Source: Xenopus tropicalis (Eukaryota; Chordata; Amphibia; Anura; Pipidae). Taken from it: a stretch of 64,000 bases of DNA. The stretch is taken from assembly GCF_000004195.4 (NCBI RefSeq), contig NC_030677.2, positions 100,840,829-100,904,828 of the forward strand. The letters are read 5' to 3'. Of this stretch, positions 1-11,700 are shown one piece after another. The position numbers and the translations under genes were made by a program. The notes beneath the pieces are model-generated. The model worked only from the letters and a program-made list of their open reading frames with translations, ran no database searches and was not told the DNA's origin. Every line of letters begins with the position of its first letter. Position 1 is the stretch's first letter.

Positions 1-604
1 GGTGTACGTATGCCAAAGGCTCAGTACTTTTTATAGGTTGCACTAGGTGACGAGATTGCAAAACGTTCTTCTAACAAGAAATGTTTAACGGAAAATGAGG
101 TTTGCAACTTACCACAACTGTGGTGGATTTTGGAAGAGGGGGAAGTTGAAGTGGGAAGAATAAAGAGTGCGGGAAATGTGCTAACTATGTGAAACGTCCA
201 GGTATGCTTCAGCTAAACAGTACAGACAGCAAAAGGGACACAAGGTTCAAGAAAAATAAGGGTGAAATACATTCAGACTTATAATGGTTTTTTAAAATAT
301 ACCAGGGGAAGAGGCAGAGCACTAACAGACGCAAGAGTTCATTCAGTAAGTACTTCTTCCAGCAATTTGGGTGGTTACTGCTCCTTGCATCAGATAAAAA
401 AAATTGGCACAAGCAGCAAACCGCAAAGTGGGGCTCTGAATGAGGTGAGGTCTGAATTACAAGCAAGGCAGGGGACCGGTACAGGGACTTGCACAGTGAA
501 AATATGTTCTGGTCATTAAAAGGTTGTTACAGCATAATTTCTGGTTCATCCTCAACATGAAATTGACATGAAATTGACATGAAATTATCCTTATATACTG
601 TAAG

Positions 605-878
605 ATTTAAGGTGACCTAAGACCTAAGGTTGGTGATATTGGCCTAATTTGGTAGTATGGCCCTAAGGCCAAAAGATCAAATTTAACTGGTTGGCATAGG
701 CACCATAGGGCCAAGGACCGCATCAACAATTTGATGTGGTTCCCAATCCAAAATCAAACCTTCCCGAGATCTGCCCAATTTAAGTTCAGATGTCAGGTAG
801 GCCCATCGGGGGTGCCCATATACAAGCTGCCAAAGTGGTCTAAAGGACCAGAATCTGCCTGTGTATGGCCACCTTTAC
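605..878. repeat. diverged MITE, AAGGTGGCC...GGCCACCTT family
   Basis: Left end AAGGTGACCTAAG, right end TGCCTGTGTATGGCCACCTT. Related in interior and right end to 26430-26822. Confidence 0.5.
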
Positions 879-883
879 ATTCT

Positions 884-1250
884 TGCCGGTGGGATGGCAT
901 TGTGGGGAGATAAGTCACCTGCGGTAAAAAAGATTTGTCGTGCCGCAACTAATCTCCCCATCTGCCACTGCCCTAAGGGTGAAGACACATGGAGCTACTA
1001 GTAGTAGCTACTTGTCGTGGCTACTAAAATAGATAATGCTCATCATTTACTGATAATTTTCTCTGCGTGTGTTTTAGCAGAGGCAATTCTCAGTATTGTC
1101 TATGGCATTTAGTAGCCTTGAAAAAGTAGCAGCTAGTAGCAGCTCTGTGTGTCTTTACCCTTAAGGGTTCTGGCACACGAGGGAGAATAATCTCCTTTGT
1201 TGCGGGCAACTAATCTCCCCATGTACCAGAGCCCTAAGAGTATGACACAT
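884..1250. repeat. three MITE pieces joined end to end
   Basis: 884-977 is a right half of the GGGGAGATTAGTCGCC palindromic family; 973-1164 is a separate foldback element with ends like GGGTGAAGACACA / TGTGTCTTTACCC; 1161-1250 is a minimal palindromic copy of the first family (ends AAGGGTTCTGGCACACG and CATGTACCAGAGCCCTAAG). Junctions sit at TAAG/TTAAG. Confidence 0.7.
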
Positions 1251-1327
1251 ACTAGAGTGGGCTTATGAGCCTGGAAATTCCTTTTAATGTAGGTGATGGT
1301 AAAAGTTTTCTTTGTGGACTTTATGAG

Positions 1328-1454
1328 TAAAGGTGGCCATACATGAGCAGATCCGCTCGCTTGGTGATGTCGCCAAGCGAGCGTATCTTCCCCCGATATC
1401 CCCCCAAGGGACCAAAATCGGCAGCTATAGTCGGCCCGTGTATGGGGACCTTAA
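1328..1454. repeat. small MITE with AAGGTGGCCATACA ends
   Basis: 127 bp; left taaAGGTGGCCATACATG and right CGTGTATGGGGACCTTAA are inverted repeats. An internal hairpin (GCTCGCTTGG / CCAAGCGAGC) lies near the left end. Confidence 0.65.
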
Positions 1455-2176
1455 GTCAGAGGCCTATCTGACAAGCAAAGCATTTGTATATATGATTATT
1501 AAGTAGGCCCCCTAATACAATTGTATATTGTATAGATTGTAGATTGTGTTAGCTTGACACCTTAAAATTTTTGTTCTTGCTACCTCGCCTTGGATGTTAA
1601 TAATGAATCAAAAACATGTAGGGTTTATAGAGATGCTTCATGTTTTAATGTAACTTTGGATAAAGTATTTTTTACTTTTAAACTTTGTGACCCCTATGGA
1701 GATCCTTGAGTGCCTACATGCCCATAATGGTTGCTAATACTAAATTAAAACTACTTACATCCTCTGCAGTCCTTATAAACTTGAGCATAATATCAGTGTG
1801 ACATGCATAGAGAATTGTGAGGGCGGCATGAGCAAAACAGAAGAAACGGGTAATGGATAAAGAACTCATGCATAAAGTCCCCTGGCATTCCTCCATTGTG
1901 CATCTTGGAGGTGCATGTAAAGATGCATGAGTTCTGTACCTTTAGCTTCAGCTCTAGATACATAAAACAATTCAACTTATTGGGAGCAAGTACAAAAAAT
2001 CTTTGCCCCTTGCCTTTCAAATCATTGTACATGAGCCCTGGCCCCTCGAGAATGAACTATGTCTAGTATATGCATTGCCATGTACTAGGAAATGTTAGCA
2101 CCTTTGCACACCTAAGCAGTTCAGAAATATCATATGAGCTTATGAGGAGGGGAGTTTTTTAATGGAGAGGAGAACC

Positions 2177-2503
2177 TTAAGGGCTCTGGTACACGGGGAG
2201 ATTAGTCGCCCGCGGCAAAACTCCCTGCTCGCGGGCGACTAATCTCCCCGAGTTGCCTTCCCCCTGCCATCCCACCGGCGAACATATAAGTTGGCGGCGG
2301 GATGGCACACGCGGCGGCGCGATTTTGCGCAAATCGCCGAAAAAGACTCGCGAGGCTTTTTCGCCGATTTCCTGAAATCGCCCCGCCGCGTCTGCCATCC
2401 CGCCGGCGGGATGGCAGGGGGAAGGCAACTCGGGGAGATTAGTCGCCCGCGAGCAGGGAGTTTTGCCGCGGGCGACTAATCTCCCCGTGTACCAGAGCCC
2501 TAA
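2177..2503. repeat. 327-bp palindromic MITE with arms of about 95-105 bp
   Basis: Left TTAAGGGCTCTGGTACACGG and right CCGTGTACCAGAGCCCTAAG continue as near-perfect inverted repeats for about 100 bp. Each arm is itself a hairpin built from GGGGAGATTAGTCGCCCGCG and its complement. GC-rich against AT-rich surroundings. TTAA is present on the left only. No coding capacity. Confidence 0.85.
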
Positions 2504-2802
2504 GACTGTGGCCTCAAGATTTGCATACAAGAAAGGGTGATTACTACATAGTGGAGACAAGTGACCTGGAACAAAACCTTTTGTTCAGCCTGTCAAGTGT
2601 AATTGGATAAAAATACAAATGATAGCATAATTAGTTTGACAAGAAGACCACTAAGCATATCCTGGCCCTTAGTGACATAGGATCAGAAGTATAATTATTA
2701 TGGGATTACATTGTTGTTATTATTATTATTTTTTTCTCTTATTTACAGTACAGGTATGGGACCTGTTATCCAGAATGCTCAGATAATTTGGATCACTATG
2801 CC

Positions 2803-3005
2803 TTAAAGGAAAACTATAGCCCCAGAATGAATACTTAAAGGAAAACTATACCCCCAAACAATGTAGGACTCTAGATAAAAATATATTGCATAAACCAGCG
2901 CATATATAAAAACCTGCTTTATCTAAATAAACCATTTTCATAAAAATTTACTTTTTAGAAGTTTGTGCTATTGGGTAATCCTAAATAGAAAATTGGCATT
3001 TTAAA
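2803..3005. repeat. TTAA-type element fragments, two ends juxtaposed
   Basis: A 32-bp stub TTAAAGGAAAACTATAGCCC is followed at about 2836 by a second TTAAAGGAAAACTATACCCC. The second end and following 170 bp match the reverse complement of the right part of the complete element at 21434-21925; the stub matches its left end. Confidence 0.65.
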
Positions 3006-5790
3006 TAGTGATGAGTGAATCTGTCCCATTTCGCCAAAGAATTTTTTAAAAAGATTCACGAATCGGTGAAAATGCTGCACATCCAAGAAATTTTTTTCCG
3101 ACACGCTCGTCAATTTTTTTTTTTTTGCTTTTATTGACATGCTAGCATCTATTTTTCCATCTATTTCTCCTCTTTGTTCCCATTCAAAAGTAGGGAATGA
3201 CCATGAAGCAAGGCAAATGATCAGGAGCAGGGGGGCCCACTGACACCTGGGCCCACCGGGAGTTTTCCTGGTATCCTGGTGGGCCAGTGTGACACTGGTA
3301 CCCCCATGTTAAAAAAATATATGAGGATATTGGAGTTCTGTGTCCTATATAAAAGCACTTGGCCTCATGCTTTCAAATGGTCAACTCCTCGGTAACATAA
3401 TATCCTTATATTTTACAACAGGGGGTGCATTATAATACACTAGTTTCAGTGAGTCATGTGACAGAAAGCACTATTTATATGGATACAATTTACAAGATAT
3501 CCATGGCTTGTATCGTGTATTACATAGGTACACAATATTATGTTGTCATTACCCAAAGAGAACTGACATATGCATAAATATGTAAGTGAATGAAACAATT
3601 CCTTTGTGTGCCTTGGTTTGTTTTATAAAAAAATCTGAGAATGATTACTGCTACAGAATGATTACTGGGTACAATTTTATACCATCATTCCTTTTGTCCA
3701 CCTCTGATGAAAATGCATCAGTTATCGCACAAATGGCATTTTGAGATGTTTAAGTTGGTCAAAATAGGGGGTCTGTGAAAATATTTTGAAATGAAATGCA
3801 TCTAGAAACAGCAGACTTTTGCAGTTTCAACATTTCTACAATATTTCCTTTTGCTTTGTGAGATGAACTATTTATACACTCCCTAAGCATGGGCTTCTGT
3901 AGTACAGTAATTCCATATTCAATATATAACAATATTTTCCCTTGGTTACAGGCTCTGCAGCAGATTTAGAACTATATATATATTTAGTAATGCCCAGTGC
4001 CCACTACCCAGGGCTATTAAGCTGGCTTGTCAAAAGATGAAATAATAATGGAAATGCTAATTAGATCAGACACTAAGGAAAAACCTTTTTTTTACAAAAT
4101 TTAAATCTTTTCAGTTCATCATAGGGTTAAATAAATTGTAGCTTTCTTTTCCACTCTCTGGCCTGAAGGTATTGAAGATACCCGTGGGAAGGTGGCAGGG
4201 CTAGGAGGCAGGTAGCTGAGGGAAAGACACATCACTTTGGTTGCTAGGAAACTGGCATACGGCACCTGCCATGTTCAGCATTTACAGCTTTTTCTGGGCA
4301 TGATGACTCATGCATCACACATGTGGCTATAGCCTCTTCCTGCTCTGTATTAAATTCCTTTTAATATATAGCAAAGTGCCTCTATGCTCACACCTCCTTA
4401 TTTTTTCAACAATATACCAGGTATTCCTGGCAGGCCCCAGTCCTGCTGAGCCTTTAATGGGGCCACCCATTGATGGTGAGCTTCAATTATTAGAAACGTA
4501 TTTGGGTAAGCCTTTACTATGGAAAACAGATACAGTATGTTATAGAAATAGAAAAGGACGTTTAATGGAATAAAATCCCTAATATAGATAATATAATATA
4601 AGGAATATAAACAAGACCCACAACCTGACCTGCGACCTGCAGACCCAGATCTATACCTGTATCCAAAAATCCGAAAAACTGCGACCCACAGGGTACCTGT
4701 TTTTTTTGTGGGTAATGCACTCATACATGACATGCTGCAACCCCTTTGATTCTAGAGCTGTGTACATTGTTTACTGTAATTTGTACCATTCTAAAAATCA
4801 TACAGTTTTATAAAACCAGCATTTGGCTCAACCTGCTCTTCCTGGCTCCTCACAGCCGATCTATGTTGCAGTGTGTTCCTCTAATGTTGTGCCTTGAGGC
4901 TGTACCACTGTCCCAGAGGGACTGACTGCTCAGGACTGCCGATGAAGAAGCCTTGTAAACCACAGCTATATTCTGAATTTTGGAGCTTGCTGCAGTGCTA
5001 AATGTATCTTCTGCTCCTTTTGCTGCTGCGTGTCAAGGGTTTGTAGAGCTGTGGGCTGCTGCTGTGAGACTGGATTATGCCATTTGTATGGGGAGTTACC
5101 AATGAGAATGAAGAATCCTCCCAAGGCCCAAAGTGGATAGAAAGGACTCTATCTGTGCTGAAATTGCTATAGAATGGGGGCTTCCTGCATGTTCTGCCAT
5201 GGAAACCATGGGACAGACTGCATGTAGTTACTGTAGGTTATTATTATTATATTTTATTTAAAAGTGCATTGCCATAATTTTCTTTGCAGTTTAAGTACTG
5301 TACTCATTTTACTTGGTGCAACGATTCACAAAATTATTTTTAGATACATTTTTTAGTTTATATTCAGATAACTGCTTGCACAGCATGTTTGCATCCCCTT
5401 CATTCTGCACAGCCCCACCTGGTGTTGTCTGCTGCAAAACTTCCTCTGCATCCGTACTGCCCTCTGTGAAGGAAATTAATTCTTCATTTCCCATGCTGTG
5501 AGGTATTTCCTGTGAATGTGTTGGAAGTTACTTGGACAGTGGTGGCATACTGCCCTGTAATTGTGGGGGGACTATTTCCAACAATGGTAGGGATGGTAAT
5601 GGGTGGTATCTCTTATTACACACAATGGACATTGTATTTCTTGTTCAATTTAGAAGGCAGTTCTCAAACCTGTAATGGGTGCAGGTTGAGCATGGCTGTG
5701 GGAGCATGTACAGCACCCTAGAATATGGGCCAAAAGGGTGGGGAAATGTGTTGCTAGCACTGGTTGTAATGATGTAGGAAGGAAAAGGCT

Positions 5791-6320
5791 AATGGGGTTA
5801 TGTAATAAAAGGCACTAAGTTTGCCCAGAAGCAGTAATTCATAGCAACCAATACTGTAAGCAGGTGGAATTTAGTGGTCACTAGGGGGTTCCAAAATGTT
5901 AGGCACCCCCCAGTGACTTTAATCGCTTACCTTTTATGCCAGGCTAGTGCTCCTGTTTGAAGAAAACTTCAGAAGCCTGGGGTAGCTGTGAGTGTCTCCT
6001 CTTCCTTCTTCTGTAGAGTAAAAAGCCGAACTTTAACAAAAAAAAGCCAGCTTTTTCACTCTACTGCGCCCCGGGATTCAGAAGAAAGAAGGAAGGGGAG
6101 ACACACGCTCGCAGCTACCCTGGGCTGGGTGCTGTTTTCTCCCAACAGGGGCACCAGCCCAGGGTAAAAGGTAAGCGATAAAAGTCACTGGGGGTGCCTA
6201 ACATTTGGCACCCGCCACTCATTTTTACCTTTCCTTTTCTTTTAAAAGCAAACATTTTATTGATTGCTATGAGTTACTGCTCCTTTGCAAAATTAGTGCC
6301 TTTTATTACATATGAGGTTA
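5791..6320. repeat. foldback element with a nested palindrome
   Basis: Outer inverted ends TGTAATAAAAGGCACTAAG... and ...TTAGTGCCTTTTATTACA; inside, 5879-6213 is a second inverted repeat (CACTAGGGGGTTCC, CCCCAGTGACTTTAATCGCTTACC and its complement). It resembles one element inserted within another. Related outer sequence recurs at 53762-53909 and 54290-54420. Confidence 0.7.
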
Positions 6321-8640
6321 AGTGTGGCTGATGTGTCCCAGAGGAAGAGGACACTGCATACCATCAGGTTACATGTGCATTTGTTGCTGCACAAAGTCGA
6401 TATTGCTTCATGAATTTCCATACAAAGGGGTCTGGAGATTTTTTTGTTCCTGCACCTGCCTCAAGTCCCCAAACTGCAGCAGACGGTGTATCCTTTGCTT
6501 GCTCCAGACCTTTGGTTTGTCTCCCTTCTGCAATTCCATGTTTAATTGTGGAAAGATTTTGAAGTTTTGAAATGCTGCAGACTTTCTTGTATTCTCTTTT
6601 TAAAAGCCCTTATATTCCCTCTCTGTTTAACCTCCTCCTCCCAGGCCCTATTGTTTCGTTCACTCACCTCTTGCACAGCCCTCCCCCCATTCAACATCTC
6701 CCTCCCAATGTTGTCTTTTGCTGGCTGCCAAACAAAGGCCCTTATGGGCCAGCAAATGCTATGCTTGTCCAGTATTATTGTTCATTTTAAGCGCTACAAT
6801 GTCTCCATGGCAACCAAGCTTGAGGCTGGTCACATCTATATACAGCAACCATACATCATTTTGCATGCTGGGGCAAGCTCATTGTCACATTATATACAGG
6901 CTTGCATACAATATCACTTCAACACATTTTATAATTGTGTGTCTAAACAAAGCTACAAGCAAGCACAGTTTTAAAATGGCCCTTATATCAAGGAATTTTT
7001 CTTAATTCTATTATACATTCTAGAAGCCTAGTTAGGTCATAATAGATTTGCATCTAAATCTGATAGAAAAAAAATGCAGTATACATAAACATGATAAAAT
7101 TCCACAGAAAACAGCACAATATATACAGTAAAAACACTAAACACAGCACTGTCCAAAATATTTGGACATAAGCTACCATGCATTTCAATTTTAACATTAT
7201 TTCAAGACACAAAAAGCATGCAAGTACTAACACATTCATTCATTCATTCAAATGGCACACCCACACAGAGATAGAGATGCACAGCATGAGGTACACACAC
7301 TCCATCATCGTGATTGCTTTTGTGTGTGCTGCAGACTCAGCCCCTACATCTGTCTCCTCCTCTGTCTGTCCCTCCAGAACAGTGCTCTGCCCCTGATCCC
7401 CACCAGCCTTTCTCTCCCTCCTTCCCTCCATCTCTTCTAGATTGGATGGGCCCCCATGAGCCCCTAAAGGGACAGGTGGAAAAGGCTTTTTCCTGGTGTT
7501 TAAAGAAGGGCAGTATTTGAAGGGGTGGAGACACACTGAAAGGTTGTCTGGACCACAGGACTGAATGTTTGACGACTGGTTTCAGGTGCTGTTTCTTTCT
7601 TTTTCTCCTGCTTGCCAATTAACCTTTAACCAAAGCTATTCTTCTTTTGTTAGAAAATAATATACAGATTTCCCAATACATCTCCTTTCTCTGTTTTTCC
7701 TTCTCCTACTTCCCATTCCCCTCATGCTTTCTTCACTGCCCTACCTTCTATCCCCCTCTGCTCTCTTTGTTCCTGTGGAATGGCAATTCCTGCTCCTCTT
7801 GTACTGTTTTCTGGCTTCTGTGACAGGTAAATCTCCACAATATATATGTGCCTGGATCTCTTTGTGTTAAGAGTCTTTTCAAATGCCACTAGTGATCAGG
7901 GATGCCACCTTATGAGGAAAGAAATATCAAATGTGTTTCATTTGCTTTCTAAGCAATCAAATGTGTTTTTAGGGCTATCTATTTGATACCGGCATGTATT
8001 GTCCAACTGAATTGTTCTGGTGATTAGTATATGCCTTTGTGTTCTTCTGCATTACATACCTCTGCTCATGCATATTAACTGTTGTTATTCTGTAGCTTCT
8101 GAATAGCATTCCTATATTTGCGTGTTGCTTAATTCCTTATTATTTCCTTACCATCTTGCATTTGCAGAAAAAAACAGCAATTTCTACAAAATATTTTACA
8201 GTAAATGTTGCATTTTCCTCAGTATTGTATTTCATTATTTATTTTGGACATTGCATATTTTTAATATTTGTATTGTCAGGTCTTTGCATATGCTATACTC
8301 CTATAAGATATTATGTACAAATGATCTGTGAGTTTGGATCTGCATGGTGCTATATGGGACTTAAAGCATGACTACTCAGTTGCATTATAGACAATGGGTA
8401 TCTTTCTCTCTGCAGTTTTCCAACTTTATGACCACATAATTATAATGGAATATTCATTGGTTTCTAGCAGACCCAATACATCCTAAAAAATATCCTCTGT
8501 GAAAAAACATTTTTTATGACACATTTCCATTTTGTTATATCTTTGTACTTTGAAATTTGAAATGCCCATTAGTGGGTTTTATAGAATACATGCAATGGAA
8601 TTAGATGGTAAAGAGGATTATCTGCATTTTGTCCCTCCAG

Positions 8641-8766
8641 GTGTCCTAGGGGCCTAATCATTTTCAAGACTCCCCAGTGGGGGCCATGATCACCAACAAA
8701 GATAAGAGCAAAGTTCGCCCACCTAAGGACAGCATGACTCTCTTGCCTTGCTTCTACTTTGTGGAG
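8641..8766 (+). CDS. plppr3: plppr3 first coding exon
   Basis: A pyrimidine-rich acceptor ends in AG at 8640; 45 nt of 5' UTR precede the ATG at 8686. Coding part 8686-8766 gives residues 1-27, including the family-typical [15 protein letters not shown] end, then a gtcagt donor. I chose ATG 8686 because it matches the human N-terminus (MIxxK). A GTG nine bases upstream is in frame but is not a plausible start. Ends in phase 0. Confidence 0.93.
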
Positions 8767-11700
8767 GTCAGTGGTTTATTGGTTACAAAACACGAACACT
8801 CTATAGCCTACTCTATTGCTGTACAAATTAACTGTAATAAACGAAAGGACCATCTGAATTCTAAGAGATCTTATCACACCCTAAAGTTTATTTGTTTGTT
8901 TATGGAAAGAAGTCCCTGGTGATTTGAGATATGCACATGGTTTCTACCAGTGATATGAGAATATGCAGGTCTTCTATTCAGGTTACCCTTAATTCTGTTT
9001 GCTATAATACTATTAGCAGTAATAGCTGGTTGCTAATTAAAATAATAGAGCATGTAGAAATCCTGAACCTATATTTTTTTTATAAGGGGGTATATTAATT
9101 GTATGTGGTATGGCTTATTTTTACTAGGGATGCACCGAACCCAGGATTCAGTTCGTTATTCGGCCAAGATTTACCTTTTTCGGCAGGATTCAGATTTGGC
9201 CGAATCCACGCTCCTGTCAAAACCGAATCGTAATCCTAAAAATCACGTGACTTTTTGTCATGTAAACACAGAAGTTTAAAATTTTTACCCTTTCAAAACC
9301 TAATTAGCATATTATAACTAGGATTCAGATTCGGTTTGGTACTTGCCAGAATCCTATAAGAAGGATTCGAGGGTTTGGCCGAATCCGAAAAAGTGGATTC
9401 AGTGCATCCCTAATTTTCACTAGTGTTGTTCCTGTTCTTCTTACTGATTGTAGACTAAACCTTGCCTACCCCAATTAGGGTTTTGAGAGTGAATGCTGGA
9501 TATCAAACTGGACAAAATAAAAGAAAGTGCTTCTTTCAGGTACACATTTTGGTACACAGAATTTGGTGCTGCACTGAAAATGAAGAATCTTTTCAGAATT
9601 CCAACATTTTGTGTGAAATCAAATGTAATTGTGCAGTGTAGATGGGAATCATCCCAGTAATCTAATATTCCTCTGTGTCTTTTCTTTAGCTTCCTATTGT
9701 GGCCTCCTCCATAGTATCGCTGTATTTTCTGGAGCTGACAGATATATTCCGCCCAGCACAGGGTGGGTTTCAGTGCCATGATCGTGCACTATCTATGCCA
9801 TATGTGGAGAGCAATGAAGAGCTAATTCCCCTTCTTATGCTCCTTAGCCTTGCATTTGCCGCCCCAGCAGCATCCGTAAGTAAATATATTTAAACTATGT
9901 AAAAAAAAAATCAAATGGATATAGGCAAAGGGAAAAGAAAGAGTGGGAGTATGTTACAACAACATTATCTTGAAAGTCACATCGTAATTTTATTTTACTT
10001 CCTCTAGATCATGGTTGGAGAAGGTGTTTTGTACTGTATTCAGTCTAAACTGAAAGGTCGGAGTAGTTCTGAGGGGAGTATCAATGCTGGGGGATGTAAT
10101 TTTAACTCATTTCTACGCAGAACCGTTCGCTTTGTGGGTGAGTCATTTTAGAAAAGAATATTACACTCATTAACAATATATAACATGCACATACTAGTTC
10201 TGTATCTTCATCTTTAACAGGAGTTCATGTCTTTGGACTATGTGCCACTGCCTTGGTCACCGATGTCATCCAGTTGGCCACTGGATACCATGCCCCCTTT
10301 TTTCTGACTGTCTGTAAACCCAACTATACCCGGCTAGGCACCTCATGTGCCTCCAACCCTTACATCACTCAGGATATCTGCACAGGAAATGACCAGCATG
10401 CTATTCTGTCTGCAAGGTAATTTCATAACTTGTATCTCATGTCTAGGGTCCTACAATAGAACATAGGGCTGATTCACTAAAGTGCGTTAAAACGTGCGTT
10501 ATTTATAGCATGTGGTAAAATGTTTATCGCTTCTAATTTTTCACGTCTTAACGCACAATTCACTAAAAACATACTTGCGTTTATTTACGCACGATGCTGC
10601 TTGCGTTATTTTAGTCGTGAAGACTATTTTCGTGCGGTATTTGACGGAACGAGCGCTAATCAACGCACCGCATACAAATATTTGCCGTGTGCAAAAAAAC
10701 GCATGCCATGTTAGCCATACATGCCATTATTTTCGGAAAATTACTGTACTGAAAATGACCATTTCCCTGCAAACTGGAGGCTACATCACTCTAGGGCCAA
10801 CACATACTTGAATAAATCACACTGCAAAGTCCATATTTTATTGCCAAAAGCTCATTAACTGTACTTTTCTATAATTACCACCTGCCTTAAGTAGGTGTTA
10901 ATTTTTGCACAGACAAATGCGATATTTAGCGCTTCTAAGTGTTTGTGAATGATGCAACTTAACACATGCGGTAATACTGTAGCGAATCACGCGTTAATTT
11001 TCGCATCAATTTTAACGCAAAAAAGTATCAATTATCATTCTGGAATTGATTTAAAAGGGGCAAATCTTGGAGATTTGCCTCTAAACATGCAAAGAATTTG
11101 AGGCAAAGGAAATCTGGTTTGAAAATATACTAATCTGGATCAAAAATTCACACTAAGCTTAGGAGGTTCATAAAATTTGTTTAACAACCTCTACATTAAG
11201 CATAAAGTAAACTAGGTATTTCATAATTACAGCAATAGTCATTTTAAAATTAAAATGGCAGATGTCTAGGTTTAAAGTTGAGCTTTATTCACCACTATCC
11301 TAAAAACATTATATATATTTTATTGTAAATGTGGTTTTTTATAACCATAGTCCTATCATAGCAGCACTAGAGTGTTGCAATGAATATATTTATCATCAAT
11401 ATGTCACTTTCTACAAGGTTCCTACATGATCCCAAAGATTTAAGCATACCTGTTCAAGGAATTATTTACTATACATCTGTGGCTTAGTATCAGAGTAACA
11501 AGACAACCAGTATTATAACTGTAACCTAGCAACACTGGACCAGAGCCTGCTCTGAATTCCTTGTAAAATAAGACCTACTTTCTTTTAATTTATACAAGAA
11601 TCTACATTTTCAACACAGGATGTACAGATCTCACAGTTCTATTCTATAAGTACAAACTGGTTATTTTGAAAATAACATGTTCTACATATACAAGGATTTC

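Larger units (their letters stand above)
1..8640. other. 5' flank of plppr3, no coding gene seen
   Basis: Non-coding, repeat-rich. MITEs lie at 605-878, 884-1250, 1328-1454, 2177-2503, 2803-3005 and 5791-6320. Stretches 3300-4600, 4750-5780 and 6320-8640 hold nothing I can name, apart from CT-rich sequence at about 7340-7800. The non-coding first exon of plppr3 should lie here or further upstream; a weak donor candidate (cag/gtaaat) is at 7829. Confidence 0.6.

Noticed and set aside
2177..2560. Open frames of 127 and 62 codons over the 2177 palindrome
   Set aside because: They are by-products of a GC-rich inverted repeat, present on both strands with no protein character.
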